This document shows positions 41,541 to 49,333 of a stretch of DNA of 64,000 nt, in pieces. The stretch is from Streptomyces bacillaris (GTDB taxonomy: Bacteria > Actinomycetota > Actinomycetes > Streptomycetales > Streptomycetaceae), in NCBI RefSeq assembly GCF_003268675.1, contig NZ_CP029378.1:3720001-3784000 (forward strand). Reading direction: 5' to 3'. A model generated the notes under the pieces. The model worked only from the letters and a program-made list of their open reading frames with translations. It was not told where the DNA came from and ran no database searches. The number at the start of each line of letters is the position of its first letter. The stretch's first letter is position 1. Made by a program: the position numbers and the translations under genes.

Positions 41541-42039
41541 CCTGCTCGCCCAGTGCGAACGGTCCGCCGTCCACCTCGAGATGCGGGACGTCTACGCCGT
41601 GGACAACGAGAAAGGCCCGTTCGCCCAGTGGGAGGCCGGCTTCCGCCACGACCCGGCAGACCGCGCTTCCTGGTGGCGCCCCTGGCTCGACCTGGTAGCC
41701 GAGACCGTCGGGCGAGGCGTCGTCATACGCCGGGCCCGCATCGTGTCCGAGCCCGTCAGCGAATACATCCGCTACGAGCACTCCAACACCTTCACGAACA
41801 TCGCCGCAGGGGAGCAGGTACGGTGGCTGCCTCGCCGCCGGGCTTCCGGCATCGCGCTGCCAGGAAACGACTTCTGGCTCTTCGACGACCACCTCGTCCG
41901 GTGGAACCACTTCGCAGGCGACGGCTCGTCCCAAGGCCCGGAGCACACCACCGACCCGTCAGCGGCGAAGCTGTGCGGTGAAGCCTTCGAGGCCGTATGG
42001 GAGCGGGGCGTACCGCACGACCAGTACGAAATCCGCTGA
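41509..42039 (+). CDS. DUF6879 family protein
   Basis: 176-aa soluble protein with the family features FADLLAQCERSAVHLEMRDV, PWLDLVAETVGRGVVIRRAR, IRYEHSNTFTNIAAGEQVRW, DFWLFDDHLVRWNHFAGDG and a C-terminal FEAVWERGVPHDQYEI. DUF6879 genes pair with XRE/DUF5753 regulators, as here (25 bp downstream). These modules are scattered in streptomycete genomes; no biochemical function is established. Confidence 0.82.
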   Translation: MPSNVPSRFADLLAQCERSAVHLEMRDVYAVDNEKGPFAQWEAGFRHDPADRASWWRPWLDLVAETVGRGVVIRRARIVSEPVSEYIRYEHSNTFTNIAAGEQVRWLPRRRASGIALPGNDFWLFDDHLVRWNHFAGDGSSQGPEHTTDPSAAKLCGEAFEAVWERGVPHDQYEIR

Positions 42040-42064
42040 CAGTTGCACCTGAACAGGCCGGCAC

Positions 42065-42916
42065 ATGACCGCTTCCCCCTCCTCATCGGCTCAGGCCGCG
42101 CGCGAGATCGTCGCAAGGCGACTGCGCGACCTCCGCAAGGGGGCCGGGCTCACGGTCACCGAGCTGGCCGCCGCGTGCGGCTGGCACCACGCCAAGACCT
42201 CCCGCATCGAGAACGCCCGCACGGCCCCCTCCGCAAGCGACATCCGCCGATGGTGCCGGGCCGTCAGCTCGGAAGCGCAGGCGGAAGATCTCATCACCCA
42301 GTCGCTGCACGCCGAATCGATGTACACCGAATGGCGCCACCAGGTCCGACATGGGCTCAAGCAGCTCCAGAACAGCTCGGTCGCCTTCTTCCGGCAGACC
42401 GAGCTGTTCCGCGTCTACTCCTCCACTCTCGTCCCCGGCCTGCTGCAGACCGAGGGCTACGCGGCCGCCGTTCTCGGCATGAGCGCCCGCTTCCGTGACC
42501 TGCCGGTCGACGACAGCGCCGAAGCCGCACGCGCCCGGGTCGACCGCTCCCGCGTCATCCACGAGCGCGGCCACCGCTTCGTCCTCCTTATCGAGGAGGC
42601 CGTCCTCCACTACCGGATCGGTGACGCCGATGCGATGGCCGCCCAACTCGGCTACCTCCTCACCGCCGGTGCCCTGCCCGCCGTTTCGCTCGGCATCATC
42701 CCGTCGACCGCGCCCCGCGCGCAGTGGCCTCGCGAGACGTTTCACGTCTACGACGACTCGCTCGTCTCGGTCGAGCTGGTATCGGCCCGTGTCCGTATCA
42801 CGCAGCCCAGCGAGATCGCCCTGTACGCGAAGGCGTTCGAGGAACTGCGGCGGACTGCTGTGTACGGCTCGGCAGCACGCGCCCTGATCGTGAAGGCGAT
42901 CGATGCCCTGACCTGA
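42065..42916 (+). CDS. XRE-family regulator with DUF5753 domain
   Basis: 283-aa DNA-binding protein. An XRE helix-turn-helix is at ~12-70 (RRLRDLRKGAGLTVTELAAA, CGWHHAKTSRIENARTAPSA). The DUF5753 domain follows from ~95 (YSSTLVPGLLQTEGYAAAVL, RVDRSRVIHERGHRFVLLIE, FHVYDDSLVSVELVSARVRI). This architecture is expanded in Streptomyces, normally beside a small partner gene (DUF397 or DUF6879); here it is the DUF6879 gene upstream. Confidence 0.9.
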   Translation: MTASPSSSAQAAREIVARRLRDLRKGAGLTVTELAAACGWHHAKTSRIENARTAPSASDIRRWCRAVSSEAQAEDLITQSLHAESMYTEWRHQVRHGLKQLQNSSVAFFRQTELFRVYSSTLVPGLLQTEGYAAAVLGMSARFRDLPVDDSAEAARARVDRSRVIHERGHRFVLLIEEAVLHYRIGDADAMAAQLGYLLTAGALPAVSLGIIPSTAPRAQWPRETFHVYDDSLVSVELVSARVRITQPSEIALYAKAFEELRRTAVYGSAARALIVKAIDALT

Positions 42917-43325
42917 TTTCAGGGACCACGATGACGCCACCGCAGAGAGGCCGGGCGACCACGCCCTCGGGCGGCCCGAGGCTCGGGTCCCCAACTTCGG
43001 GCCCCGAGCGTCGGGACCGGTCGGCTCACTCTTCCGGGGGTACGGGTACGGGGTCCCCGCCCGAAGCTCGGGCCCCGGGACGCGGGCGTCGGGATGCGAG
43101 CCCCGAGACCCGAGCGCCTTCTTTAACCGGCAGGTAAGAGAAGGGGTTTGGGAAAACCTCCCCACCTCCCCACCCAGGTCACAGCTGGGGAAGTATGACT
43201 AATCGTGACAGCTTGCGGCGCAACGTCACGACTGCTTACGGTTCGAGAACTAAGCGACCCCGACAGGTGTTTGCGCACCACGCCGGGGTCTGACCGCAAG
43301 ATCGCACACCCAAAAGGACGATCCA
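42917..43325. other. 409-bp gap with CCCGAGC/GCTCGGG repeats
   Basis: No gene recognised. The first 220 bp are dense in GCTCGGG, CCCCGAG and GTCGGG words, many mutually inverted. At 43206-43232 CGTGAC and GTCACG form an inverted repeat with a 15-nt spacer, about 95 bp before the next gene; this may be an operator. AAAGGA near 43314 is the ribosome site of the TTG-started gene. Confidence 0.4.
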
Positions 43326-44330
43326 TTGGCTACCCAGCACACTAGCTCTGCCCCGCAACCTCCCGCACTCTCCCCGACGTACCCGATGGCGAACCCGGGC
43401 TACGGCAAGCGCGTGACACCCGCACAACTCCCTCGCAGCGCGTCAGACTTCACCCTCCTCCCCACGCGCGAGCGGTACGTGGCCGGGTTCATCGACCATC
43501 TCCCCGAGGGCGCATCGATGAGCGTGAAGCAACTGGCCAAGCAGCTCCCGCTCTACGGCCAGCAGGCGATCTCGTCAGCGCTCACGGCCCTGTCGGTGGC
43601 GGGCCACTTACGACGCGTACGGTGCTCGGTCGGCTCAGGCGACGAAACCCGGTGGGTCTTCCGCACCTTCTGGTCCCGCACGGCACGGGACAACGAATGG
43701 TGGACCACCTTCCTGGCAACGGAGACGGCCACCGAAACGGCCACCACCGAGGCCCCCAGCCCCACACCGACCACCCCCGCACCGGCGGCACCAGCGCTCA
43801 CAGCCGTACCGCAGCAACGCACCTCACCCCCGGCACCGGCAACAAGGCCCACGTCCGACGCCACCGCCCCCACCCCGTCGCCCGCCTACGTCGCCCTGGC
43901 CCACCTGGGCCGCAACGAGCACCGCCTGGCCCTCTCCGCAGACGACTGCGCAACCCTGGAACCCCAGGCAGCAGAATGGCTGGCCCGAGGCGTAGGCGTC
44001 GACTACCTGACCAGCGCCCTCACCGCAGGCCTCCCCACCGAGATCAACTCCCCCGTCGGCTTCCTGCGCCGCCGCCTCACCGACAAGATGCCGCCCCACC
44101 TGCCCGTCGAAAGCACCTCACCGGCGACCACCACGCCCACCCGCCGCATCCTCGTCGAGTGCACCGACTGCGGCCGCCTCGGCCGGTCCGAAGCGCTCCC
44201 CGACGGCCTCTGCCGCCCCTGCCGCGAAACCCACAGCAATGGGGCCGGGGACCCTTCGCCCGCCCCCACCGAGAGACCGGACGTCAAGGCCCACATGGCC
44301 AACCTCCGGAACCTCCTCAGATCCGTCTGA
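43326..44330 (+). CDS. Winged-helix DNA-binding protein of integrative-element type
   Basis: 334 aa, starting at TTG 43326 with AAAGGA 8 nt upstream. Residues ~40-110 form a MarR-like winged helix (RYVAGFIDHLPEGASMSVKQ, LAKQLPLYGQQAISSALTAL, AGHLRRVRCSVGSGDETRWV). A long Thr/Pro/Ala linker follows, then a helical segment (LEPQAAEWLARGVGVDYLTS ALTA) and a C-terminal zinc-binding knuckle (CTDCGRLGRSEALPDGLCRP C). This architecture is widespread on streptomycete ICEs and islands. Function unknown; possibly regulates element genes or partitioning. Confidence 0.75.
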   Translation: MATQHTSSAPQPPALSPTYPMANPGYGKRVTPAQLPRSASDFTLLPTRERYVAGFIDHLPEGASMSVKQLAKQLPLYGQQAISSALTALSVAGHLRRVRCSVGSGDETRWVFRTFWSRTARDNEWWTTFLATETATETATTEAPSPTPTTPAPAAPALTAVPQQRTSPPAPATRPTSDATAPTPSPAYVALAHLGRNEHRLALSADDCATLEPQAAEWLARGVGVDYLTSALTAGLPTEINSPVGFLRRRLTDKMPPHLPVESTSPATTTPTRRILVECTDCGRLGRSEALPDGLCRPCRETHSNGAGDPSPAPTERPDVKAHMANLRNLLRSV

Positions 44331-44376
44331 CACCGACGGTCACAGGTCAGCTCCCAGTTGACCGCAGCCGCGAGCA

Positions 44377-44528
44377 GATCGTCTCTGCACAAGCAGGGGT
44401 GGCCCCCACTGAGGGGCGTGGACCCTGACACATGAGGCGTCATTCCCCGCGCAAGCGGGGGTGCTCCCGAGGAGAAGGCCATTGATGCCGGGCGGCCCGC
44501 GAGCCCCGCACAGTGCGGGGAAAGTAGG
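44377..44528 (+). CRISPR. Degenerate orphan CRISPR remnant, type I-E-like repeat
   Basis: One near-canonical repeat, GTCATTCCCCGCGCAAGCGG and on to GGGTGCTCCC, lies at 44439-44468; streptomycete type I-E repeats read very similarly. A diverged copy (about 20 of 30 bases identical by eye) begins 62 bp upstream at 44377, and a shorter palindromic copy (CCCCGCACAGTGCGGGG) at 44504-44520 lies about 60 bp downstream. The ~61-bp period equals a 29-bp repeat plus 32-bp spacer. No cas genes are in the window. Likely an array relic. Confidence 0.45.
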
Positions 44529-44862
44529 TCGGGGGAAGCGGCATCGGGGGGACAAGCCGCTCCCCCCGGTGGGAACAGGGGCCCGGTCTGCCGTCGCGGT
44601 CAGGGGGGTTCGCGCGGCGGTAGCCCACAGTGGGTGCCTGTTCCGAGGGCTCCGGATTCCTGCCAGGGCCGGAGGCCTCGGGATCCAGCGTGCCAGGGCG
44701 CGGAGGCCGTTTCCGTGGGCAAAAGGCCCCGATCGGCGGGTCGTAAGGCCTTAAAGAGGGCGTCAGTGAGGTGGAGCGGCCACTGGATACGGCCATACGT
44801 GCGGATACAATCTGCCGATCGCACGCTGGGTTCGGGGCGGGGTCTACGGGGAGGCAAGGGCA
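44529..44862. other. Gene-free right edge of the tRNA-Ser island
   Basis: No gene recognised in about 330 bp. GGGAGG at 44849-44854 serves the next gene. No duplicate of the tRNA-Ser 3' end, which would mark an attachment site, was found here. Confidence 0.4.
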
Positions 44863-45027
44863 GTGGCGCAAGCGAAGAAGATCGCGCTCTACATAGTGGT
44901 GGTCTTCGTGCTGTACACGATCATCACCTCTCCCAAGCGGTCCGCCGAGCTGGTGGGGGTAGGGTTCGAAGGCGTTTCCAGCGCCGCCCAGAGCGTCGGC
45001 GACTTCATGACCGAACTGGTCAAGTAG
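44863..45027 (+). CDS. Small single-pass membrane protein, 54 aa
   Basis: GTG 44863 with GGGAGG 8 nt upstream. One N-terminal membrane helix (KKIALYIVVVFVLYTIITSP) is followed by a helical tail (AELVGVGFEGVSSAAQSVGD FMTELVK). Short, cleanly coded and conserved in style with small streptomycete envelope proteins. It lies 20 bp upstream of the Dabb gene, probably co-transcribed. Function unknown. Confidence 0.7.
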   Translation: MAQAKKIALYIVVVFVLYTIITSPKRSAELVGVGFEGVSSAAQSVGDFMTELVK

Positions 45028-45047
45028 CGAAAACCGTAGGGGTACCG

Positions 45048-45341
45048 ATGATCCGCCACCTGGTCCTGTTCAAGCTGAACGAAGGCGTCGAGCGGGACGA
45101 TCCGCGGGTCGTCGCCGGGGACCGTGCCTTCCGGGAGCTGGAGGGACAGATTCCGGAGCTGGAGTTCTGGGAGTGCGCCTGGAACATCACCGACCGGCCG
45201 ATCGCGTACGACTACGCCATCAACTCCGCCGTCGCCGACGAGGCCGCCCTCAAGCGCTACATCGAGCACCCCGCCCACCAGGCTGCCGCCGGCCAGTGGC
45301 GCGAATTCGCCACTTGGGTGATCGCGGACTACCCCTTCTGA
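45048..45341 (+). CDS. Dabb-family (dimeric alpha-beta barrel) protein
   Basis: 97-aa stress-responsive A/B barrel protein. Starts MIRHLVLFKLNEGVERDDPR, has a helix RAFRELEGQIPELEFWECAW, then DYAINSAVADEAALKRYIEH and ends TWVIADYPF, the typical Dabb pattern with the conserved H and YxxHP (YIEHPAHQ). Function of the actinomycete members is undefined. A U-tract terminator follows. Confidence 0.9.
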   Translation: MIRHLVLFKLNEGVERDDPRVVAGDRAFRELEGQIPELEFWECAWNITDRPIAYDYAINSAVADEAALKRYIEHPAHQAAAGQWREFATWVIADYPF

Positions 45342-45379
45342 CCCCTGTTCACGGTCTGCCCCGCGAGCCCGATCAGCTG

Positions 45380-45407
45380 CCCCTCGCCCTTCGGTGAGGG
45401 GTTTTCT
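45380..45407 (+). terminator. Intrinsic terminator after the Dabb gene
   Basis: CCCCTC pairs with GAGGGG around a GCCCTTCGGT-type loop (extended by CUUCGG) and is followed by TTTTCTTGT, about 40 bp after the stop. Confidence 0.88.
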
Positions 45408-45410
45408 TGT

Positions 45411-45445
45411 CGGGTTTAAAACCCGTTATGCCGTCAACACGGCAT
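45411..45445. promoter_or_regulatory. Palindrome plus second hairpin upstream of sigF
   Basis: CGGGTTTAAAACCCG (45411-45425) is an inverted repeat (7-bp arms around one base). ATGCCGT/ACGGCAT (45428-45445) is a perfect 7-bp hairpin followed by TTTT. They may add to termination of the Dabb transcript or act as sites controlling sigF, whose GTG is 98 bp away. Confidence 0.5.
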
Positions 45446-45542
45446 TTTGCGGTGCTTGCACACAGTGGACATGTCTTGTGATGCTATGACCGCTTTTGAC
45501 GGATGAGTTGACCGTAGTTGACCGCGAAGGGGTGGCGTCACC

Positions 45543-46550
45543 GTGCCGGCCAGTACAGCGCCTCAAGTGCCTCCCCAGTCCGCTCAGCCGCCCTCGGCCG
45601 TCTCCCAGGGGGCCCACCAGGGGAGCCAGAGCGCCCAGGGGCTCCAAGGGGCTCAGGGCGCCCCGGGGTCGCCGCAGGGGGCCTCGTCCGGTGTCGCTCC
45701 CGGAGGCCCCGGTCAGGGGGCTCAGGCCGTCCCCGCCGACGAGATCCAGACCGAGACCCCCGACCCCACCACCCCGCCCGCCAGAACCCGCGGGGCGGAC
45801 ACCAGAGCCCTCACGCAGGTGCTCTTCGGTCAGCTCAAGGCGCTGGAGCCCGGGACCCCGGAGCACGGGCGCGTCCGGGCCGCCCTCATCGAGGCGAACC
45901 TCCCGCTGGTGCGGTACGCCGCCGCCCGCTTCCGGAGCCGTAACGAGCCGATGGAGGACGTCGTCCAGGTCGGCACCATCGGCCTCATCAACGCCATCGA
46001 CCGCTTCGACCCGGAACGCGGCGTCCAGTTCCCCACCTTCGCGATGCCCACCGTCGTCGGCGAGATCAAGCGCTACTTCCGCGACAACGTCCGCACCGTC
46101 CACGTCCCCCGCCGGCTGCACGAACTCTGGGTCCAGGTCACCGGCGCCACCGAGGACCTGACGACCGCTCACGGGCGTTCCCCCACCACCGCCGAGATCG
46201 CGGAACGGCTGAAGATCTCCGAGGACGAGGTGCTCGCCTGCATCGAGGCCGGACGCTCGTACCACGCCACCTCCCTGGAGGCCGCTCAGGAGGGCGACGG
46301 GCTCCCCGGGCTCCTCGACCGGCTCGGTTACGAGGACCCCGCGCTCGCCGGTGTCGAGCACCGCGACCTCGTACGCCACCTCCTCGTCCAGCTCCCCGAG
46401 CGCGAGCAGCGCATCCTTCTCCTGCGCTACTACTCCAACTTGACCCAGTCTCAGATCAGCGCCGAACTAGGCGTCTCCCAGATGCATGTGTCAAGGCTCC
46501 TGGCCAGAAGTTTCGCCCGACTGAGGTCCGCAAACAGGATCGAGGCGTAA
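45543..46550 (+). CDS. sigF: RNA polymerase sigma factor, SigB/SigF/SigG family (SigF-like)
   Basis: 335-aa group 3 sigma factor. The first ~75 residues are Gln/Gly/Ser/Pro-rich (SQGAHQGSQSAQGLQGAQGA) and not conserved. Then sigma2 (LPLVRYAAARFRSRNEPMED, VVQVGTIGLINAIDRFDPER, FPTFAMPTVVGEIKRYFRDN), sigma3 (VHVPRRLHELWVQVTGATED) and sigma4 (LPEREQRILLLRYYSNLTQS, QISAELGVSQMHVSRLLARS). It resembles SigF, the late spore sigma factor; the paralogue directly downstream resembles SigN, and such a sigF-sigN pair is what I recall from Streptomyces coelicolor. No anti-sigma gene is adjacent. Starts at GTG 45543. Confidence 0.85.
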   Translation: MPASTAPQVPPQSAQPPSAVSQGAHQGSQSAQGLQGAQGAPGSPQGASSGVAPGGPGQGAQAVPADEIQTETPDPTTPPARTRGADTRALTQVLFGQLKALEPGTPEHGRVRAALIEANLPLVRYAAARFRSRNEPMEDVVQVGTIGLINAIDRFDPERGVQFPTFAMPTVVGEIKRYFRDNVRTVHVPRRLHELWVQVTGATEDLTTAHGRSPTTAEIAERLKISEDEVLACIEAGRSYHATSLEAAQEGDGLPGLLDRLGYEDPALAGVEHRDLVRHLLVQLPEREQRILLLRYYSNLTQSQISAELGVSQMHVSRLLARSFARLRSANRIEA

Positions 46551-46784
46551 CCGGAACGGGTAGACCGTCAAGACAGCGGTTCTGACGGCATAAAAGGCCC
46601 ACACCCCTTGTTTCCAGGGCGGATTCAGCGTTGAGATGTCGACATGTCACTACAGCGTGTTGCCGACATGTGACATTCTGCTCGAAGCGCGTTTGCCGCA
46701 GCCCCGCCTCCGGTATTCAGGTGGAGGCTGCGTTCCTCCGATGGTCGCGGCCACCGCGACCGTCCGCGACCTCAAGGGGGTGGC
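46551..46784. promoter_or_regulatory. sigF-sigN spacer with GACATGTSAC repeats and a leader hairpin
   Basis: CGACATGTCAC and CCGACATGTGACA occur about 30 bp apart near 46642 and 46670, the first inside a larger palindrome ATGTCGACAT. Further on, GCCTCC ... GGAGGC (about 46706-46730) can form a hairpin shortly before the sigN start. These look like regulatory sites; no protein is assigned. Confidence 0.4.
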
Positions 46785-47651
46785 ATGTCCGAAGAACAGG
46801 GCAGCTCGAAGGTGCTCACGCTCACCAAGAGCGTGCCGGCACCCGCCGTGCTCACCAGCTCGCCGGAAGCCATCGACACCCGCACTCTGTCCCGCTCCCT
46901 GTTCCTGCGGCTCGCCGCGCTCGGCCCCGCCTCGGGTCCCGACGGAACGGACAGTCCGGAGCGGACCTACGTGCGGGACACACTCATCGAGCTGAACCTC
47001 CCGCTGGTGCGGTACGCCGCGGCGCGGTTCCGTAGCCGCAACGAGCCGATGGAGGACATCGTCCAGGTCGGCACGATCGGCCTGATCAAGGCGATCGACC
47101 GGTTCGACTGCGAACGGGGCGTGGAGTTCCCGACCTTCGCGATGCCGACCGTCGTCGGGGAGATCAAACGCTTCTTCCGCGACACCTCCTGGTCCGTCCG
47201 GGTCCCCCGGCGCCTCCAGGAGCTGCGGCTCGCGCTGACGAAGACCAGCGACGAGCTGGCCCAGAAGCTCGACCGCTCCCCGACCGTGCCCGAGCTGGCC
47301 CGGGCCCTCGGCGTCTCCGAGGAGGACGTGGTCGACGGCCTCGCCGTCGGCAACGCGTACACCGCCTCCTCGCTCGACTCCCCCTCCCCCGAGGACGACG
47401 GCGGCGAGGGCTCCCTCGCCGACCGCCTCGGCTACGAGGACGCGGCGCTGGAGGGCGTCGAGTACCGGGAGTCCCTCAAGCCGCTGCTGGCCAAACTCGC
47501 CCCGCGCGAGCGCCAGATCATCATGCTGCGGTTCTTCGCCAACATGACCCAGTCGCAGATCGGCGAGGAGGTCGGCATCTCCCAGATGCACGTCTCCCGG
47601 CTGCTCACCCGCACCCTCGCCCAGCTCCGGGAAGGGCTCATCTCCGACTGA
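46785..47651 (+). CDS. sigN: RNA polymerase sigma factor, SigB/SigF/SigG family (SigN-like)
   Basis: 288-aa paralogue of the preceding gene with a shorter N-terminus. Sigma2 (NLPLVRYAAARFRSRNEPME, DIVQVGTIGLIKAIDRFDCE), sigma3 (VRVPRRLQELRLALTKTSDE) and sigma4 (LAPRERQIIMLRFFANMTQS, QIGEEVGISQMHVSRLLTRT) are complete. The two proteins share long identical blocks, so the pair arose by tandem duplication. The sigN name rests on this gene order as remembered from S. coelicolor and is less certain than the family. Confidence 0.85.
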   Translation: MSEEQGSSKVLTLTKSVPAPAVLTSSPEAIDTRTLSRSLFLRLAALGPASGPDGTDSPERTYVRDTLIELNLPLVRYAAARFRSRNEPMEDIVQVGTIGLIKAIDRFDCERGVEFPTFAMPTVVGEIKRFFRDTSWSVRVPRRLQELRLALTKTSDELAQKLDRSPTVPELARALGVSEEDVVDGLAVGNAYTASSLDSPSPEDDGGEGSLADRLGYEDAALEGVEYRESLKPLLAKLAPRERQIIMLRFFANMTQSQIGEEVGISQMHVSRLLTRTLAQLREGLISD

Positions 47652-47700
47652 GGCCCGCACGAGGGTTCTGATTTGACGGGGCGTCAGCCACACTGGCGCG

Positions 47701-48591
47701 ATGCCGCGTCCGACACCTCAGAACCCTCGGGTACGCCCCGCACACCGGCCCCTCGGCCGCCGAGGCACCCTGATCGCCGCCTCGGCGGCCGCGCTGTGCC
47801 TGGGCGGCGGTCTCCTGGCCGGATGCGGGGGTGGCCCCGGGGGCGGTTACGCGGCCGTGGGCGCGGCCGGCGGTGGACCGGAGGGCGGACGGGCCTCAGG
47901 GCCCTCGGGGGGCGTGACGCTGGTTCCGTTGGACGGTGAGGGGGAAGAGGGCCGTCCTGGCGGTGGGGAACGGCCCTCAGGGCGGTCGCCGGAAGGGGCC
48001 TCAGGGGAGTCCTCGTCGCCCGGCGGGTCTCCCGGAGAGTCTGTTGGTGGTGAGGGGCGTACGGGGGTGGGCCCGGCGCCGTCCCCACCAGGGGCCCGGG
48101 TGGGGAGCAACGGCAGTGGGGAGCCTACGAGGGTGCCGGGTGGGGGCGATCCGTCCTCGACGAGCCCCGGAGGCCCCGGGTCTCCCGAGCCGCCTCAGCC
48201 GCCCGAGCCGAACAAGCCGAGCAGGCCCGCCGAGCCCTCGCCTCCCGGCAGCCCCGGCCCCAGCACTCCCCCTCCCCCGGCCACCCCGGCCTCTCTGGCC
48301 CTCGGCGCTCCTCAGCGGGCGGCGGCGGGCAAGCGGTGGTGCGAGCAGGTGACCGTGGAGTTCCGCAACACCGGTGGCTCCCCGGCCCGTTCCGGGACCG
48401 TCACCTTCGCCACGCACATCATCGGGGCCCTCGGCGTCGACTGGGCCACCATCAGGACCAGCCAGCCGCTGCCCGCACCCATCGCGGCCGGGTCGACGCG
48501 CTCGGAGACGTACACCGTCTGCCTGGAGTCCTGGCGCGTCCCCCTGGGCATGCGCGTCGAGACCCGGGACGTCTCCGCCGTCTGGGAGTGA
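47701..48591 (+). CDS. Putative lipoprotein with low-complexity linker
   Basis: 296 aa. A lipoprotein signal is present: basic start, hydrophobic AASAAALCLGGG and lipobox LLAGC with lipidated Cys42. Residues ~43-200 are Gly/Pro/Ser/Glu-rich and disordered. The C-terminal ~95 residues (RWCEQVTVEFRNTGGSPARS, GTVTFATHIIGALGVDWATI, ETYTVCLESWRVPLGMRVET) form a beta-rich domain with two cysteines. Surface-anchored; function unknown. Confidence 0.8.
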   Translation: MPRPTPQNPRVRPAHRPLGRRGTLIAASAAALCLGGGLLAGCGGGPGGGYAAVGAAGGGPEGGRASGPSGGVTLVPLDGEGEEGRPGGGERPSGRSPEGASGESSSPGGSPGESVGGEGRTGVGPAPSPPGARVGSNGSGEPTRVPGGGDPSSTSPGGPGSPEPPQPPEPNKPSRPAEPSPPGSPGPSTPPPPATPASLALGAPQRAAAGKRWCEQVTVEFRNTGGSPARSGTVTFATHIIGALGVDWATIRTSQPLPAPIAAGSTRSETYTVCLESWRVPLGMRVETRDVSAVWE

Positions 48592-48634
48592 GCCCGGAGG
48601 ACCGGAAGTCCGGAAGACCGCCGAAGGAAAAGAC

Positions 48635-48701
48635 GGAACGCCCGTGGTGTCGGCGGCGGGCTCGCAGGTGCGAGTCCACCGTCCGCCCCCACGGGCGTTC
48701 C
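48635..48701. terminator. Long inverted repeat after the lipoprotein gene
   Basis: GGAACGCCCGTGG (48635-48647) and its perfect complement (48689-48701), 13 bp, enclose a smaller CTCGCA/TGCGAG hairpin. Probably a transcription terminator for the lipoprotein gene, 44 bp after its stop. Confidence 0.6.
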
Positions 48702-48708
48702 GGGCGTA

Positions 48709-48825
48709 CGGAGGTCGTACGGGAGCCGTGCGGCCCCGTACAGAGCCCCGTACAGAGGTCGTACCGGCCTCACCAGAGGCCGTACGAGGCCGCACAGAAG
48801 CCGTACAGACGCCGTACGGATGCGT
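48709..48825. repeat. Short CCGTACAGA-type repeats
   Basis: Ten or so imperfect 11-13-bp units, CCGTACAGAGCC, GTCGTACGG, GCCGCACAGAAG and so on, cover the spacer up to the small membrane protein gene. Low-complexity; no function evident. Confidence 0.55.
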
Positions 48826-48846
48826 GCGGTCGGGTTCGTCAGGTCA

Positions 48847-49062
48847 TCAGCTCAGGGCGAGCCACGCCACCGCGCCGAGGACGATGACGACCGCCGCGAC
48901 CGCCGCGATCACCCCGACTCTCGGACCGGACGAGGTCGCGGCCGGCTGCGCCCGGCGCTGCGGCTCGCCCTCGTCGACGAAGGCGCGGAACATCTGCGTG
49001 CTGCCCGCCGGATCAGGGGTGCCCTCGGGGCCCGGCTGAGGGGCGTGGGGGTTGTGTGCCAT
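48847..49062 (-). CDS. Small tail-anchored membrane protein, 71 aa
   Basis: Soluble Pro/Gly/Gln-rich N-terminus with MFRAFVDEGEPQRRAQ, then a single C-terminal helix (VGVIAAVAAVVIVLGAVAWL). Cleanly coded, short, streptomycete style. Convergent with the lipoprotein gene and divergent from the MarR operator region. Function unknown. Confidence 0.65.
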   Translation of the reverse strand: MAHNPHAPQPGPEGTPDPAGSTQMFRAFVDEGEPQRRAQPAATSSGPRVGVIAAVAAVVIVLGAVAWLALS

Positions 49063-49225
49063 GGGGCAGGACCCTAGCGAACTCGGGCCTGCCGCCCAAC
49101 CCCCGGGGGCGGTCGGCGGCCCGTCCGACCAGCGGCGGAGAGCGGGGGAGCGCGGGAAGGAGCGCGCTTGACCGGGGGGCTACGGAGGCTTTGGTGTTCC
49201 TTTACTTCTGCAAGGCCGTTTTCGT

Positions 49226-49267
49226 TTGCCTGTAGCAACCAACGGCTTCTATGGTTGCCCTAAGCAA
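49226..49267 (+). promoter_or_regulatory. Promoter with two MarR-type operators
   Basis: TTGCCTGTAGCAA (49226-49238) and TTGCCCTAAGCAA (49255-49267) are 13-bp sites with TTGC/GCAA inverted ends, 29 bp centre to centre. TTGCCT (49226-49231) and TATGGT (49250-49255), 18 bp apart, make a plausible -35/-10. The sites thus overlap the promoter of the MarR gene at 49334, suggesting autorepression together with the exporter downstream. Confidence 0.65.
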
Positions 49268-49333
49268 CAACATGGCCGGTGATGCGACCGGTGACATGAC
49301 CGGCAACACAGACATCAGCGCGCTGGAGGTTCC

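Noticed and set aside
42917..43325. Iteron-like replication origin in the GCTCGGG-rich gap
   Set aside because: The words are irregularly spaced and of varying length, and no Rep gene is nearby; treated as unexplained low-complexity DNA.
44331..44862. Possible second copy of the tRNA-Ser 3' end (attR) at the island's right edge
   Set aside because: I looked for the T-arm and acceptor sequence and found no match, so no attachment site is claimed.
48709..48825. CRISPR array from the CCGTACAGA repeats
   Set aside because: Units are only 11-13 bp and adjacent, with no unique spacers.
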